64,000 nt of DNA from SHVO01 sp041905795 (GCA_041905795.1 JAYRKL010000017.1:24317-88316); one strand, 5' to 3'. Shown: positions 15,575 through 24,624, counted from the stretch's first letter. The notes: a model not told the origin generated them from the letters alone. Program-made: numbers and translations.

Positions 15575-16765
15575 ATGATGAACCGGCGGAAATTTCTGGC
15601 GACTTCGGCGGGCTTTGCGGTGCTCGGCGCGCGGCAAGCTTTCGCCGCCGCGGCTTATGATCTCGTCATCAAGGGCGGGCATGTCGTCGATCCGGCGTCG
15701 AAGATCAACGCCGTGCGCGATGTCGCCATCGCCGGCGGCAGGATCGCCGCGGTGGCCGACAGGATCGACCCCGGCGCCGCGCAGGTGGTCGACGCCGCCG
15801 GCAGGTATGTCATCCCCGGCATGATCGACATCCATTCCCATGCCGGCGCCACGCAAGGCGGTCCGGCCATGAACATCGCCGACGGCGTGACGGGCTATGT
15901 CGACGCCGGCAGCAAGGGCGCCGCCAATATCGACGACGCGGTGGCCATCGTCAAAGCCGGGCCGCAGACCGGACGCATCCTGATCAATATCGCCAAGCCC
16001 GGCGTGTCGGGCGGCGGGCAAGGGGGCGGCGAGCTGATGGACATCGCCAACGCCGATGTCGCCGCCGCCAAGGCCGCCATCGCCAGGCACCGCGACGTGA
16101 TCGTCGGCATCAAGGCGCGGTTGTCGGCCAATGTTGCCGGGAAAAACGATGTCGAGGCCTTGCGCCGCGCCGAAGAAGCGGCGGGCGCCCTGCCGGTGAT
16201 GATCCACATCGGCCAGTCGGTGTCGCCGCTGCCCCAGGTCATGGCGCTGCTCAAGAAGGGCGACGTGGTCACGCATCTGTTCGCGCCGCCGCCGGAAGCG
16301 ATCATCGACGAGGCCGGCAAGATCCTGCCGTCGGTGATCGAGGCGCGGGCGCGGGGCGTCTGGTTCGACATGGGCCACGGCCGCGGCGGGCATTTCCGCT
16401 GGGACATGGCGGAGAAAATCCTCGCCGCCGGGTTCCTGCCCGACACGCTCTCCACCGACTGGACCCCGGAAGGCCGCGTCAGCCAGTTCGTCGATTTCCC
16501 GACGGTCATGTCCAAGCTGATGCACCTCGGCCTGTCGCTGGAACAGGTGGTGGCCATGGCCACCAGCAACGCCGCCAAGGTGTTCGACGTGTTCCGCGAC
16601 AAAGGCACGCTCAAGCCCGGCGCGGCGGCCGATATCGCCGTTCTCGAGATGCGGACGGGGACCTTCGAGTTCCTGGACAATTACCAGGGCAAGCGAATCG
16701 GCACACAAAAGCTGGTCCCGGCGGGGACGGTCCTGGCCGGAAAATGGATTCCCCGCACCACCTGA
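15575..16765 (+). CDS. Exported amidohydrolase (deacetylase-type metallohydrolase)
   Basis: 396 residues (ATGATG at 15575/15578 behind AGGGGAGGGG). A Tat-type leader 'NRRKFLATSAGFAVLG' ends near 'AFAAA'. The amidohydrolase core follows: 'DLVIKGGHVVDPASKINAV', the metal motif 'IDIHSHAGA' in place of HxH-rich strand one, the candidate bridging Lys in 'VGIKARLS', His in 'MIHIGQSV' and 'VVTHLFAPP', and the Asp of 'DTLSTDWT'. It matches the amidohydrolase/deacetylase subfamily related to dihydroorotase and D-aminoacylase. Substrate unknown. It sits between glyS and the PPDK fusion. Confidence 0.85.
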   Translation: MMNRRKFLATSAGFAVLGARQAFAAAAYDLVIKGGHVVDPASKINAVRDVAIAGGRIAAVADRIDPGAAQVVDAAGRYVIPGMIDIHSHAGATQGGPAMNIADGVTGYVDAGSKGAANIDDAVAIVKAGPQTGRILINIAKPGVSGGGQGGGELMDIANADVAAAKAAIARHRDVIVGIKARLSANVAGKNDVEALRRAEEAAGALPVMIHIGQSVSPLPQVMALLKKGDVVTHLFAPPPEAIIDEAGKILPSVIEARARGVWFDMGHGRGGHFRWDMAEKILAAGFLPDTLSTDWTPEGRVSQFVDFPTVMSKLMHLGLSLEQVVAMATSNAAKVFDVFRDKGTLKPGAAADIAVLEMRTGTFEFLDNYQGKRIGTQKLVPAGTVLAGKWIPRTT

Positions 16766-16808
16766 GCGTTATTTTCTGCCAGGCGACATAATTTCGCCTT
16801 ACGCCCGT

Positions 16809-16869
16809 TGTAAGTCCCACTTTCGTCCGCTAATCAAGCATAGCTTGATGACGGAAAGTCCAGCTTACA
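16809..16869. promoter_or_regulatory. Nested inverted repeats upstream of HTH-PPDK, candidate operator
   Basis: The core is a perfect 17-bp palindrome, ATCAAGC-ATA-GCTTGAT (16833-16849). Around it lie GTC/GAC and ACTTTC/GAAAGT (16819-16827 with 16850-16859, one extra base on the right) and TGTAAG/CTTACA (16809-16814 with 16864-16869). The right outer arm abuts the ribosome binding site AGGAG (16869-16873). A 17-bp dyad is the usual size for a Cro/CI-type dimer site, and the gene just downstream starts with such a domain, so autoregulation is the first hypothesis. As RNA it could also fold into a long hairpin. Confidence 0.7.
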
Positions 16870-16879
16870 GGAGTGGCGC

Positions 16880-19786
16880 ATGCGCAACGATGCCTTGGAA
16901 CGGGCGATAACCCAGGTGGGCGGCGTGGCCGCTCTAGCGCGGGCGATTAACGTTACACCTCAAGCCGTTAGCCAGTGGGACCGGGTCCCAGCCGAGCGCG
17001 CCATCGCGGTCGAAAAGGCCACCGACGGTAAGATCACCCGCCACGACCTCCGCCCCGACCTGTACCCCGCGGTGGGCTCCACCGCCCCCGAATCCGCGCC
17101 CGCCAAAGCCACCCCGGACCGCTGGGTCTATGGCTTCGGCGCCGGCAAGGCGGAGGGCAACGCCGGCATGAAGGACCTCCTGGGCGGCAAGGGCGCCAAC
17201 CTGGCGGAGATGTGCGCCATTGGGATCCCCGTGCCGCCGGGCTTCACCATCTCCACCGAGGTCTGCACCTACTTCTATGCCAACGGAAAGCAGTACCCGG
17301 CCTCGTTGAAGGGCGAAGTGGACGCGGCGCTGGCCAAGGTCGAGGCGCTGATCGGCGCCGGCTTCGGCGACGTGAAACAGCCGCTGTTGGTCTCGGTGCG
17401 TTCGGGCGCCCGCGCCTCCATGCCGGGGATGATGGACACCATCCTCAACCTCGGCCTCAACGATGAGACCGTGGCAGGCCTCGCCGCCCAGTCGGGCGAC
17501 GCGCGTTTCGCCTACGACAGCTACCGCCGCTTCATCCAGATGTATTCGGGCGTGGTGCTGGACGTGGACCACTACGACTTCGAGCACCTGCTGGAAATCG
17601 CCAAGGAAGACCGCGGCGTCACCCTCGACACCGCGCTCGACTCCGACGACCTCAAGAAGCTGGTGCAGTCCTATAAGGAAAAAGTCGAAGAGGTCACCGG
17701 CAAACCGTTCCCGCAGGATGTGCGCGAGCAGCTGTGGGGCGCCATCGGCGCCGTGTTCGGCAGCTGGATGAACGCCCGCGCCATCACCTATCGCAAGCTC
17801 CAAGGCATCTCCGACGATTGGGGCACCGCCGTCAACGTCCAGGCCATGGTGTTCGGCAACATGGGCGACGACTGCGCCACCGGCGTGTGCTTCTCGCGCG
17901 ATCCCTCCACCGGCGCCAATGTGTTCTTCGGCGAGTACCTGGTGAACGCGCAAGGCGAGGACGTGGTGGCCGGCATCCGCACGCCGCAGCAGATCACCCT
18001 GGCCGGAAAGGCCGCGCAGCAATCGACCCTGCCCGCCATGGAAGAGACCATGCCCGTGCTGTACCGCGAGCTGGTGGCGCTGCGCGATAAATTGGAACAG
18101 CACTACGCCGACATGCAGGACATGGAGTTCACCATCCAGAAGGGCAAGCTCTGGATGCTCCAGACCCGCGGCGGCAAACGCACGGCTGCAGCGGGATTCA
18201 AGATCGCCGTCGACATGGCGCGCGAGGGCATCATCACCCAGGAAGAGGCCGTGCGCCGCATCAACCCGGCACAGCTCGACCAGCTGTTGCATCCCACTTT
18301 GGACCCCAAGGCGCCGCGCAAGCTGCTGGCGCGCGGGTTACCCGCCTCGCCGGGCGCGGCCTCGGGCCGCATCGTGTTCACCGCCGAGGACGCCGAGGAC
18401 TGGGTCAAGCGCGGCGAGAAAGTCATCCTGGTCCGGCGCGAGACCAGCCCCGAGGATATCGGCGGCATGCATGTCAGCCAGGGCATCCTCACCACCCGCG
18501 GCGGCATGACCAGCCACGCGGCGGTGGTGGCGCGCGGCATGGGAACCCCTTGCGTGTGCGGCGCCGGCGACATCGCTGTCGACGCCAAGGCCAAGACCGC
18601 CAAGGTCCGCGACAAGGTGTTGTTCGAGGGCGACGTCATCACTATGGACGGCGCCACCGGCGAAGTGTTTGAAGGCAAAGTGCCGACCATCCGGCCGGAA
18701 CTCACCGGCGACTTCGCCACCCTCATGGGCTGGGTGGACAAGATCCGTCGCCTCAAGGTGCGCGCCAACGCCGAGACCGCGCTCGACGCCGAGACCGCGC
18801 GCAAATTCGGCGCGGAAGGGATCGGTCTCTGCCGTACCGAGCATATGTTCTTCGACGCCTCGCGCATCCTTTCGGTGCGCCAGATGATCCTGGCCAAGGA
18901 CGCCGGCGGGCGTAAAGCGGCGCTGGACAAACTGCTGCCGCACCAGCGCGCCGATTTCGTGAAGCTGTTCACCATCATGGACGGCCTGCCGGTGACCATC
19001 CGCCTTCTGGATCCGCCGCTGCACGAGTTCCTGCCGCACACCGACGCCGAGATCGCGGAAGTGGCGGTGGCGGCCGGCGTCTCCGAAGAGTCGATCCGCG
19101 AGAAACTCACCAGCCTGCATGAGACCAACCCGATGCTCGGGCATCGCGGCGTACGCCTCGGCATCTCGCATCCGGAGATCTATGAAATGCAGGCCCGCGC
19201 CATCTTCGAAGCCGCGGTCCAGGTGACGGGCGAAGGCAAGAAGGTGTTCCCGGAAGTGATGATCCCGCTGGTCGGCAGCCGCAAGGAACTCGACATGATG
19301 AAACAGGTGGTCGAGGACACGGCCCGCAAGGTGCTGGCGGACGCCGGCGTCACCTTGAACTACCTGGTCGGCACCATGATCGAATTGCCGCGCGCGGCGC
19401 TGCAGGCCGGCGACATCGCCCAGGCCGCGCAATTCTTCTCCTTCGGCACCAACGACCTGACCCAGACCACCCTGGGCCTGTCGCGGGACGATTGCGCCAA
19501 CCTGATCGAGATCTACAAGGCCAAGGGCATCTACGCCAAGGACCCGTTCGCCTCCCTCGACCAGGACGGCGTCGGCGAATTGATCAGGATCGCCGCCGAG
19601 CGCGGCCGCGCCACCCGCAAGGACATCAAGCTTGGCATCTGCGGCGAACACGGCGGCGACCCGGACTCCATAGCCTTCTGCCACGCGGTGGGCCTGGACT
19701 ATGTATCGTGCTCGCCGTACCGCGTGCCGGTCGCCAGGCTTGCGGCCGCCCAGGCGGTGCTGGAATCAAAGCCGCAGCCGGAGTAG
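16880..19786 (+). CDS. ppdK: Pyruvate phosphate dikinase with N-terminal Cro/YdaS-like HTH domain
   Basis: 968 residues, about 80 longer than usual PPDK. Residues 1-62 form a YdaS/Cro-like helix-turn-helix ('GGVAALARAINVTPQAVSQWDR', 'AIAVEKATDGKITRHDLRPDLYP'). A Pro/Ala linker (63-80) leads into PPDK from 'RWVYGFGAGKAEGN'. The nucleotide-binding 'GGKGANLAEM', phosphoryl-carrier His546 ('GGMTSHAAVV') and PEP/pyruvate C-terminal domain ('LTQTTLGLSRDD') are all intact. The enzyme interconverts pyruvate + ATP + Pi and PEP + AMP + PPi. The start has a perfect AGGAG at 7-bp spacing, and the frame between the two domains holds no ATG, so the fusion is real in this sequence. A palindromic operator lies 30 bp upstream. 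Confidence 0.93.
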   Translation: MRNDALERAITQVGGVAALARAINVTPQAVSQWDRVPAERAIAVEKATDGKITRHDLRPDLYPAVGSTAPESAPAKATPDRWVYGFGAGKAEGNAGMKDLLGGKGANLAEMCAIGIPVPPGFTISTEVCTYFYANGKQYPASLKGEVDAALAKVEALIGAGFGDVKQPLLVSVRSGARASMPGMMDTILNLGLNDETVAGLAAQSGDARFAYDSYRRFIQMYSGVVLDVDHYDFEHLLEIAKEDRGVTLDTALDSDDLKKLVQSYKEKVEEVTGKPFPQDVREQLWGAIGAVFGSWMNARAITYRKLQGISDDWGTAVNVQAMVFGNMGDDCATGVCFSRDPSTGANVFFGEYLVNAQGEDVVAGIRTPQQITLAGKAAQQSTLPAMEETMPVLYRELVALRDKLEQHYADMQDMEFTIQKGKLWMLQTRGGKRTAAAGFKIAVDMAREGIITQEEAVRRINPAQLDQLLHPTLDPKAPRKLLARGLPASPGAASGRIVFTAEDAEDWVKRGEKVILVRRETSPEDIGGMHVSQGILTTRGGMTSHAAVVARGMGTPCVCGAGDIAVDAKAKTAKVRDKVLFEGDVITMDGATGEVFEGKVPTIRPELTGDFATLMGWVDKIRRLKVRANAETALDAETARKFGAEGIGLCRTEHMFFDASRILSVRQMILAKDAGGRKAALDKLLPHQRADFVKLFTIMDGLPVTIRLLDPPLHEFLPHTDAEIAEVAVAAGVSEESIREKLTSLHETNPMLGHRGVRLGISHPEIYEMQARAIFEAAVQVTGEGKKVFPEVMIPLVGSRKELDMMKQVVEDTARKVLADAGVTLNYLVGTMIELPRAALQAGDIAQAAQFFSFGTNDLTQTTLGLSRDDCANLIEIYKAKGIYAKDPFASLDQDGVGELIRIAAERGRATRKDIKLGICGEHGGDPDSIAFCHAVGLDYVSCSPYRVPVARLAAAQAVLESKPQPE

Positions 19787-19814
19787 GACTCTCCACAGCA
19801 ATTTGGAGAGAAGC

Positions 19815-20846
19815 ATGTCTGGTGTTCCTCAGCGGCGTCTCGGCCGCAGCGGTCTGATCGTCTCCCGCCTATGCCTGGGGACCATGCAGTTCGGCGCGCG
19901 CACCGAGGAAGCCGATGCGCGCCGCATGGTCGATCATGCCGCCGACGTCGGCGTGAACTTCATCGATACCGCCGATACCTATGTCAACGGCGTGTCGGAA
20001 GAGATCACCGGCCGCGCCATCGCCGCCAGGCGGAACTATTGGGTGCTGGCCACCAAGCTGGCAGTGCCGATCCCGGGCGATGGCCCCAACCGCAAGGGCC
20101 TTTCGCGCAAGTGGATCCTGGAAGAGGCCGACGCCAGCCTGAAGCGTCTCGGCACCGACTTCATCGACATTCTCTATCTGCACCGGGAAGATATCGGCAC
20201 GCCGCTGGAGGAGACCGTGCGCGCGCTCGCCGACCTCCAGCGCGCCGGCAAGATCTGCTATTTCGGCCTGTCCAACTTCAAGGCCTGGCGTGTGGCGCGG
20301 GTGTGCGCGATCTGCGATTCCGAAGGCGTCGACAGACCTGTGGTCAATCAGCCGGTCTATCACGCGCTCAACCGCGGCATTGAACAGGAGCTGCTGCCGG
20401 CCTGCGCCGACCTGGGGCTGGGCGTGTTCCCTTACAGCCCCAACGCGCGCGGCATCCTGTCGGGGAAATACGCAGCAGGCGCGGCGCCGCCGGACGGCAG
20501 CCGCGCCGCCATGAAAACCGTGCCCGGCCTTCACAAGCGGCTGATGGAATCCGAATTCCGGCCCGAGAATATCGCGGCCGCCGAAGCCATCGCCGCCCAC
20601 GCCAGGAAGCGCGGGCTGGACCCGACCGCTTTCGCCGTGGCCTGGGTGCTGGCGAATCCCCTGGTCACCGGCGCCATCGCCGGTCCGCGCACCCTGGCGC
20701 AGTGGGAGAGTTATCTCGCGGCGTTCGATGTGACGTGGACGGCGGACGATGACGCGGCCGTGGACGCGCTGGTGGCGCCCGGCTGCACGGCCGCGCCGCA
20801 GTTCATCGACCCGGCCTATCCGGTCGAAGGCCGTCCCAAGAACTAG
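19815..20846 (+). CDS. Aldo/keto reductase
   Basis: 343 residues from ATG 19815 (GGAGAG upstream). The AKR barrel is clear: 'RRLGRSGLIVSRLCLGTMQFG', catalytic tetrad Asp/Tyr in 'FIDTADTYVNG', Lys in 'VLATKLA' and His in 'LYLHREDIGTPLEET', then 'YFGLSNFKAW' and the C-terminal 'GAIAGPRTLAQWE' nucleotide-binding segment. It reduces carbonyls with NADPH; substrate unknown. It is 28 bp after ppdK on the same strand, and its stop codon overlaps that of the convergent gene (shared CTAG). Confidence 0.9.
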   Translation: MSGVPQRRLGRSGLIVSRLCLGTMQFGARTEEADARRMVDHAADVGVNFIDTADTYVNGVSEEITGRAIAARRNYWVLATKLAVPIPGDGPNRKGLSRKWILEEADASLKRLGTDFIDILYLHREDIGTPLEETVRALADLQRAGKICYFGLSNFKAWRVARVCAICDSEGVDRPVVNQPVYHALNRGIEQELLPACADLGLGVFPYSPNARGILSGKYAAGAAPPDGSRAAMKTVPGLHKRLMESEFRPENIAAAEAIAAHARKRGLDPTAFAVAWVLANPLVTGAIAGPRTLAQWESYLAAFDVTWTADDDAAVDALVAPGCTAAPQFIDPAYPVEGRPKN

Positions 20847-21469
20847 CTTTTGGGTTTCGCGTCGCGCAGCATCTGCGCCCAGGTCTTGATCCCGGTGACG
20901 CGCAGCTTGCAGATGTCGTCGGTCTTGGCGGCGGGATCGTCGCATTCCGTGGGCGCACTGCCGCCCTCGCCGGAGATCGACCAGCCCACCATTTTCCACT
21001 GGCCGGGTTTGACCTCGGTATAGAACTCGCTGCCGACATAGGCGACCGTGGGCGTCTTGGGATCGACATAGGTGTCCATCACCTCGACCGTGCCCAGCAG
21101 CTGCTTGCGCACAGCGGCAGGGGCGTCGCCCAGGCGCTCGTTGTCGACCTTGAGCGATCCGATCAGCGCGAAGCCGTTGAGGGCGAGAGGCCCGGACATG
21201 AGTACGGAGAGCGGCAGCACCCACGGGCGGTCTTCCCATTCTTTGGCTGGTTCCTTTCCGAGCACATGACGGCACATGTCGCGCAGGCCGGCGATGCGGC
21301 AGAAGAACCAGGTCTTGTAAGCGCAGACCGGGTTTTCCACGGCGCTTTTACACGGGGCTTCGGGGTCGTAGAGGCCCAGCGGCTGCGGCGCGCCCGCGGC
21401 CTGTACTTGCGCGGAAAACACGGCGGCGCACATGGCGGCGATGACGGCGGAACAAGTTTTCATCTGCAT
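20843..21469 (-). CDS. Secreted protein of unknown function
   Basis: 208 residues; ATG 21469 with AGGG upstream (ATG 21463 also possible). Residues 1-24 are a Sec signal peptide ending 'SAQVQA'. The mature part has six cysteines ('APCKSAVENPVCAYKTWFFCRIAGLRDMCRHV' in the first 70 residues, 'TECDDPAAKTDDICKL' near the end) that probably form disulfides. A short hydrophobic stretch 'LMSGPLALNGFALIGSL' lies in the middle. I do not recognise a family. It is convergent with the aldo/keto reductase and tandem with ygfZ. Confidence 0.75.
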   Translation of the reverse strand: MQMKTCSAVIAAMCAAVFSAQVQAAGAPQPLGLYDPEAPCKSAVENPVCAYKTWFFCRIAGLRDMCRHVLGKEPAKEWEDRPWVLPLSVLMSGPLALNGFALIGSLKVDNERLGDAPAAVRKQLLGTVEVMDTYVDPKTPTVAYVGSEFYTEVKPGQWKMVGWSISGEGGSAPTECDDPAAKTDDICKLRVTGIKTWAQMLRDAKPKS

Positions 21470-21521
21470 ATAACGACCCTATGCCAGGACTCGGACCGGC
21501 GCCAGGAAGATAAAGGCGCGG

Positions 21522-22424
21522 TCAGCCTTCCGGCAGGGTCATCCAGGCGGGTACGAACGGGGTTACCTTCGCGCCGTCGGTCTCGAGCACGCCGCCGGGA
21601 GTCTTGCGCCAGGCCTCAAGGCGGATCAAAGCCAGGCCGCGGCCGCCTTCCACCGACTTCAATTCGCCGGCTTCGGCGCCGCCGGCCGTCAGGACGGCGC
21701 CGGGCTGCGCGGCGCCGGCGATGGTCACCGGCATCAGCCGCTTCTTGATCAAGGCGCGGTAGTGGGTGCGGGCGGTCAGCTCCTGGCCGATGTAGCAGCC
21801 CTTCTTGAAATCCACGCCCTGCAGTTCGGCGAAGCCGTTCTCCAGCAGGAGCGCTTTTTCGATCTCCATGTCGCGGCTGCCGTCGGGCAGGCCCAGGGTC
21901 ATGCGGTGCAGGTCGTAGGCGGCGGGCGTGGCCGCGGTCATGCCCGGCAGCCTGCTCCAGGCGGCGATCTGGCCGTCCGTGATCTGATCCGGCGCCAGCG
22001 CCGCGCGCACGCCGGCGCCGGCGACGCGGGGATCGGTGTACAGCACGCCCGCGCCGGCGGCTTTCACCAGGCCGGGCTCGCCGGCGGTGCCGAGGGCGCT
22101 GGCGGCGTCGTCGCCCCAGGCCACCGCCACCGCGCGGGCATCCGCCGCCACCGCGACCTTGGCCCGCAAACGATAGCGCGAGAGCCGCGTCACCAGGTCG
22201 TCGCGCCGGGCGCGTTCGCATTCCAGCAGGACCGCGTCGCCAAGGGGAACGGCGAAGAATTCATGCAGGAATTTTCCCTGGGGCGTGAGGAAGGCCGCCC
22301 AGACGGCGGCGCCGTTCTCCACCTTGGCCATGTCGTTGGACACCAGCCCTTGCAGGAAAGCGACGCGGTCGTCGCCGTGGACGGCGATCAGGGCGCGGTG
22401 AGGCAGGGGGCAGAAAAGGGCCAT
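21522..22424 (-). CDS. ygfZ: Folate-binding protein YgfZ
   Basis: 300 residues from ATG 22424. The family signature 'KKGCYIGQELTARTHYRA' (K-G-C-Y-x-G-Q-E) lies at about 205-222, after an N-terminal GcvT-like fold ('ALIAVHGDDRVAFLQGLVSNDM'). YgfZ/IBA57 proteins bind folate and help assemble or repair certain Fe-S enzymes. Full length. Its promoter region is shared with the divergent glycosyltransferase gene and contains a short tandem repeat. Confidence 0.93.
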   Translation of the reverse strand: MALFCPLPHRALIAVHGDDRVAFLQGLVSNDMAKVENGAAVWAAFLTPQGKFLHEFFAVPLGDAVLLECERARRDDLVTRLSRYRLRAKVAVAADARAVAVAWGDDAASALGTAGEPGLVKAAGAGVLYTDPRVAGAGVRAALAPDQITDGQIAAWSRLPGMTAATPAAYDLHRMTLGLPDGSRDMEIEKALLLENGFAELQGVDFKKGCYIGQELTARTHYRALIKKRLMPVTIAGAAQPGAVLTAGGAEAGELKSVEGGRGLALIRLEAWRKTPGGVLETDGAKVTPFVPAWMTLPEG

Positions 22425-22457
22425 GGGCCGTTATGTAGCATCCTGGATGGCCCCCGC

Positions 22458-22498
22458 AAGTTTGCCCGCTGTAAATTTGCCCGCTGTAAATTTGCGTG
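22458..22498 (+). repeat. 15-bp tandem repeat, 2.7 copies
   Basis: AAGTTTGCCCGCTGT, AAATTTGCCCGCTGT and a partial AAATTTGCGTG follow each other directly in the 102-bp divergent promoter region between ygfZ and the first glycosyltransferase. The 15-bp period could place sites on alternating helix faces, or it may be a simple slippage duplication. Confidence 0.8.
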
Positions 22499-22526
22499 AG
22501 CACGAATCCACGGGGTATAAGGGGCC

Positions 22527-23663
22527 ATGCGCTACGTAATTGTCGACGATTCCATTCCTTATGACGGCTACACCTCCGGTCGCCGCCCCTTGGGCGGCGC
22601 GGAAAAAGCCGTGGCCGGTCTCGCGACCGCCCTGCAGCTGCGCGGTCACGATGTCCATGTCATCAACCGCACCACCTACGCCCATATGTCGGATGGCGCC
22701 TACTACACGCCGTTCGACGATCCCATGACCCCCAAGGCGGCCGACGTGGTGATCGCCATGCGCAAACCCGGCCTGCTCGGCCAGGTGCGCAACGCCGCGC
22801 GCCGCCTGCTGTGGGTGGTGGGGCCGCCGGACTACCTTGCGGCGAGCGCCAATAAGCCGCTGTGGGACTCCTTCCGCCCGGGCGTCATGTTCGTGAGCCA
22901 GGCCCAGGCCCGCGCCTATAAAGGACAGCTCAAGCATGCCGTGGTGGCGCCGGGCGTGCGCGCCGAGTTCGCGCCCGCGCCGCCCGCCTACCTCACCGCC
23001 GAGCAGAGCGCGCTGGACTATGGCGCGGACCCCGCGCCGCCGTCCGAACCCGCATCGTCGCCGCCCGTGGCGCCACCCGTGCCGCCGCCCGTCCCGCCAC
23101 ATGCCATCGTCACCACGCATCCCTTGCAGGGCCTGACCTGGCTCCTGGACATGTGGCAGCTGGAGATCCATCCCAAGATGCCCGAGGCGCGCCTCGCGGT
23201 GTATTCGGCGTCGCTGAGCAAGGCCATCCGCGGCGAAGGCACGCCGGATGATATTGTGCCGGTGCTGCACCAGATCCAGGAAGCCGCCCAGCAGAACGTG
23301 GTGGTGGTCGATCCCCTCAACGACGAAGGCATGGCGGGCGTCTACCGCGCCGCGCGCGTGCATCTCTATCCCGGCAACAGCGCCGATTTCGCCTGCTGGA
23401 CCCTGGCGGACTCCCAGGCCACCGGACTGCCGGCCGTGGCGCGGCCGATGGGCGGCGTCGAGGAACGGGTCGTCAACGGCCAGACCGGTTACCTGGTTCC
23501 GGATTCCAGCGCCTTCGTCAACGTGACGGTCGAGGTCCTTCGCAACGACGCCATGCACAAGAACCTGACGGCGGCGGCGGGCGACGTCACCCGCCGGCGC
23601 ACCTGGAGCGACGCCGCCGCCGACGTGGACGCCTTCGCCGCGACATTAGCGGCCACGGCGTAG
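22527..23663 (+). CDS. Glycosyltransferase family 4 protein
   Basis: 378 residues with a GT-B fold. The N-terminal acceptor half begins 'YVIVDDSIPYDGYTSGRRPLGGAEKAVAGLATALQLRGHDVHVI' with the GGAE loop. The nucleotide-sugar half holds 'LYPGNSADFACWTLADSQATGLPAVARPMGGVEERVVNGQTGYLV', the usual GT4 region although the EX7E glutamates are not both evident. An unusual Pro-rich linker (PPSEPASSPPVAPPVPPPV, about residues 170-190) joins the halves. It is the first of three glycosyltransferases in tandem and so probably acts on a surface glycan. Donor and acceptor unknown. Confidence 0.85.
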   Translation: MRYVIVDDSIPYDGYTSGRRPLGGAEKAVAGLATALQLRGHDVHVINRTTYAHMSDGAYYTPFDDPMTPKAADVVIAMRKPGLLGQVRNAARRLLWVVGPPDYLAASANKPLWDSFRPGVMFVSQAQARAYKGQLKHAVVAPGVRAEFAPAPPAYLTAEQSALDYGADPAPPSEPASSPPVAPPVPPPVPPHAIVTTHPLQGLTWLLDMWQLEIHPKMPEARLAVYSASLSKAIRGEGTPDDIVPVLHQIQEAAQQNVVVVDPLNDEGMAGVYRAARVHLYPGNSADFACWTLADSQATGLPAVARPMGGVEERVVNGQTGYLVPDSSAFVNVTVEVLRNDAMHKNLTAAAGDVTRRRTWSDAAADVDAFAATLAATA

Positions 23664-23670
23664 GATCCTC

Positions 23671-24558
23671 TTGGAGATCCTGTTCATCACCCATACGCGC
23701 ATCGGCGACGCGGTGCTGTCGTCGGGCGTGCTCAGGCATCTGGTCGAAACTCATCCGCACGCGCAGATCACCATCGTCTGCGGCCCGCTGGCGGCGTCCC
23801 TGTTCGCGGCCGTGCCGCGGGCGCGGGTGATCGTCATGACCAAGCAGCCGTTCGACGGCCACTGGATGAAACTCTGGCAAGCCGTGCGCGGCACGCGCTG
23901 GGACCTGGTGGTGGACCTGCGCCGGTCGCTGGTGTCGTATTTCCTGTCGGTGCGGGAACGGCGCGTTCTGGGACCGGCGGACGATTCCATCCATCGCGTG
24001 CGCTATCTCTCGTCGGTGCTGGACCTGGCCGCCCCCGCCGCGCCGTTCCTCTACACGGCACCGGCGCATCGCGCGGCGGCGCGCGCCTTGATCCCGGACG
24101 GTGCGCCGGTGCTGGCCGTGTCGCCGGTGGCGGCCACCGCCGCCAAAACCTGGCCGGCGGAGCGTTTCGCCCGCGTCATCGACGCCGCGCTGGCGCCGGG
24201 GCGAGTGTGCGCCGGCTGGCGCGTGGCGCTGTTCGGATCGCCCGGCGACCGCGCCCAGGTGGAGCCGCTTATCACGCGGCTGTCACAAAGCCCGCGGCCG
24301 ATTTTCCCGATACTGATCTTCAACGAGCCCGATCTGCTGGCGGTGCACGCGGCGCTGGCGCGCTGCGCGCGGTTCCTGGGCAATGACTCCGGCCTCGCCC
24401 ACCTTGCCGCCGCCGCCGGCATTCCGGTGCTGTCCCTGTTCGGCCCCACCGATCCCGTCCGCTATGCGCCCTGGGGACCCTTAGCCCGCACCTTGCAGGC
24501 ATCGGACGGTGTCATCGCGCATTTGGAGGAAGGCGCGGTGCTGGCGGCGCTGGCCTGA
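23671..24558 (+). CDS. Glycosyltransferase family 9 (heptosyltransferase-like)
   Basis: 295 residues from TTG 23671 ('EILFITHTRIGDAVLSSGVLRHL', the standard GT9 N-terminus). The C-terminal half has 'VSPVAATAAKTWPAERFARVID' and the sugar-nucleotide site 'FLGNDSGLAHLAAAAGIPVLSLFGPTDPVRYAPWGP'. GT9 enzymes such as WaaC/WaaF add heptose to the LPS core; the donor here is not proven. It starts 7 bp after the upstream glycosyltransferase. Confidence 0.88.
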   Translation: MEILFITHTRIGDAVLSSGVLRHLVETHPHAQITIVCGPLAASLFAAVPRARVIVMTKQPFDGHWMKLWQAVRGTRWDLVVDLRRSLVSYFLSVRERRVLGPADDSIHRVRYLSSVLDLAAPAAPFLYTAPAHRAAARALIPDGAPVLAVSPVAATAAKTWPAERFARVIDAALAPGRVCAGWRVALFGSPGDRAQVEPLITRLSQSPRPIFPILIFNEPDLLAVHAALARCARFLGNDSGLAHLAAAAGIPVLSLFGPTDPVRYAPWGPLARTLQASDGVIAHLEEGAVLAALA

Positions 24559-24624
24559 CGGCCTCGGCTAGCCTTGGGCCCGGCCCTCCTTTAGATTGAG
24601 GCATCCACAACTCTGGGGCCCCAT

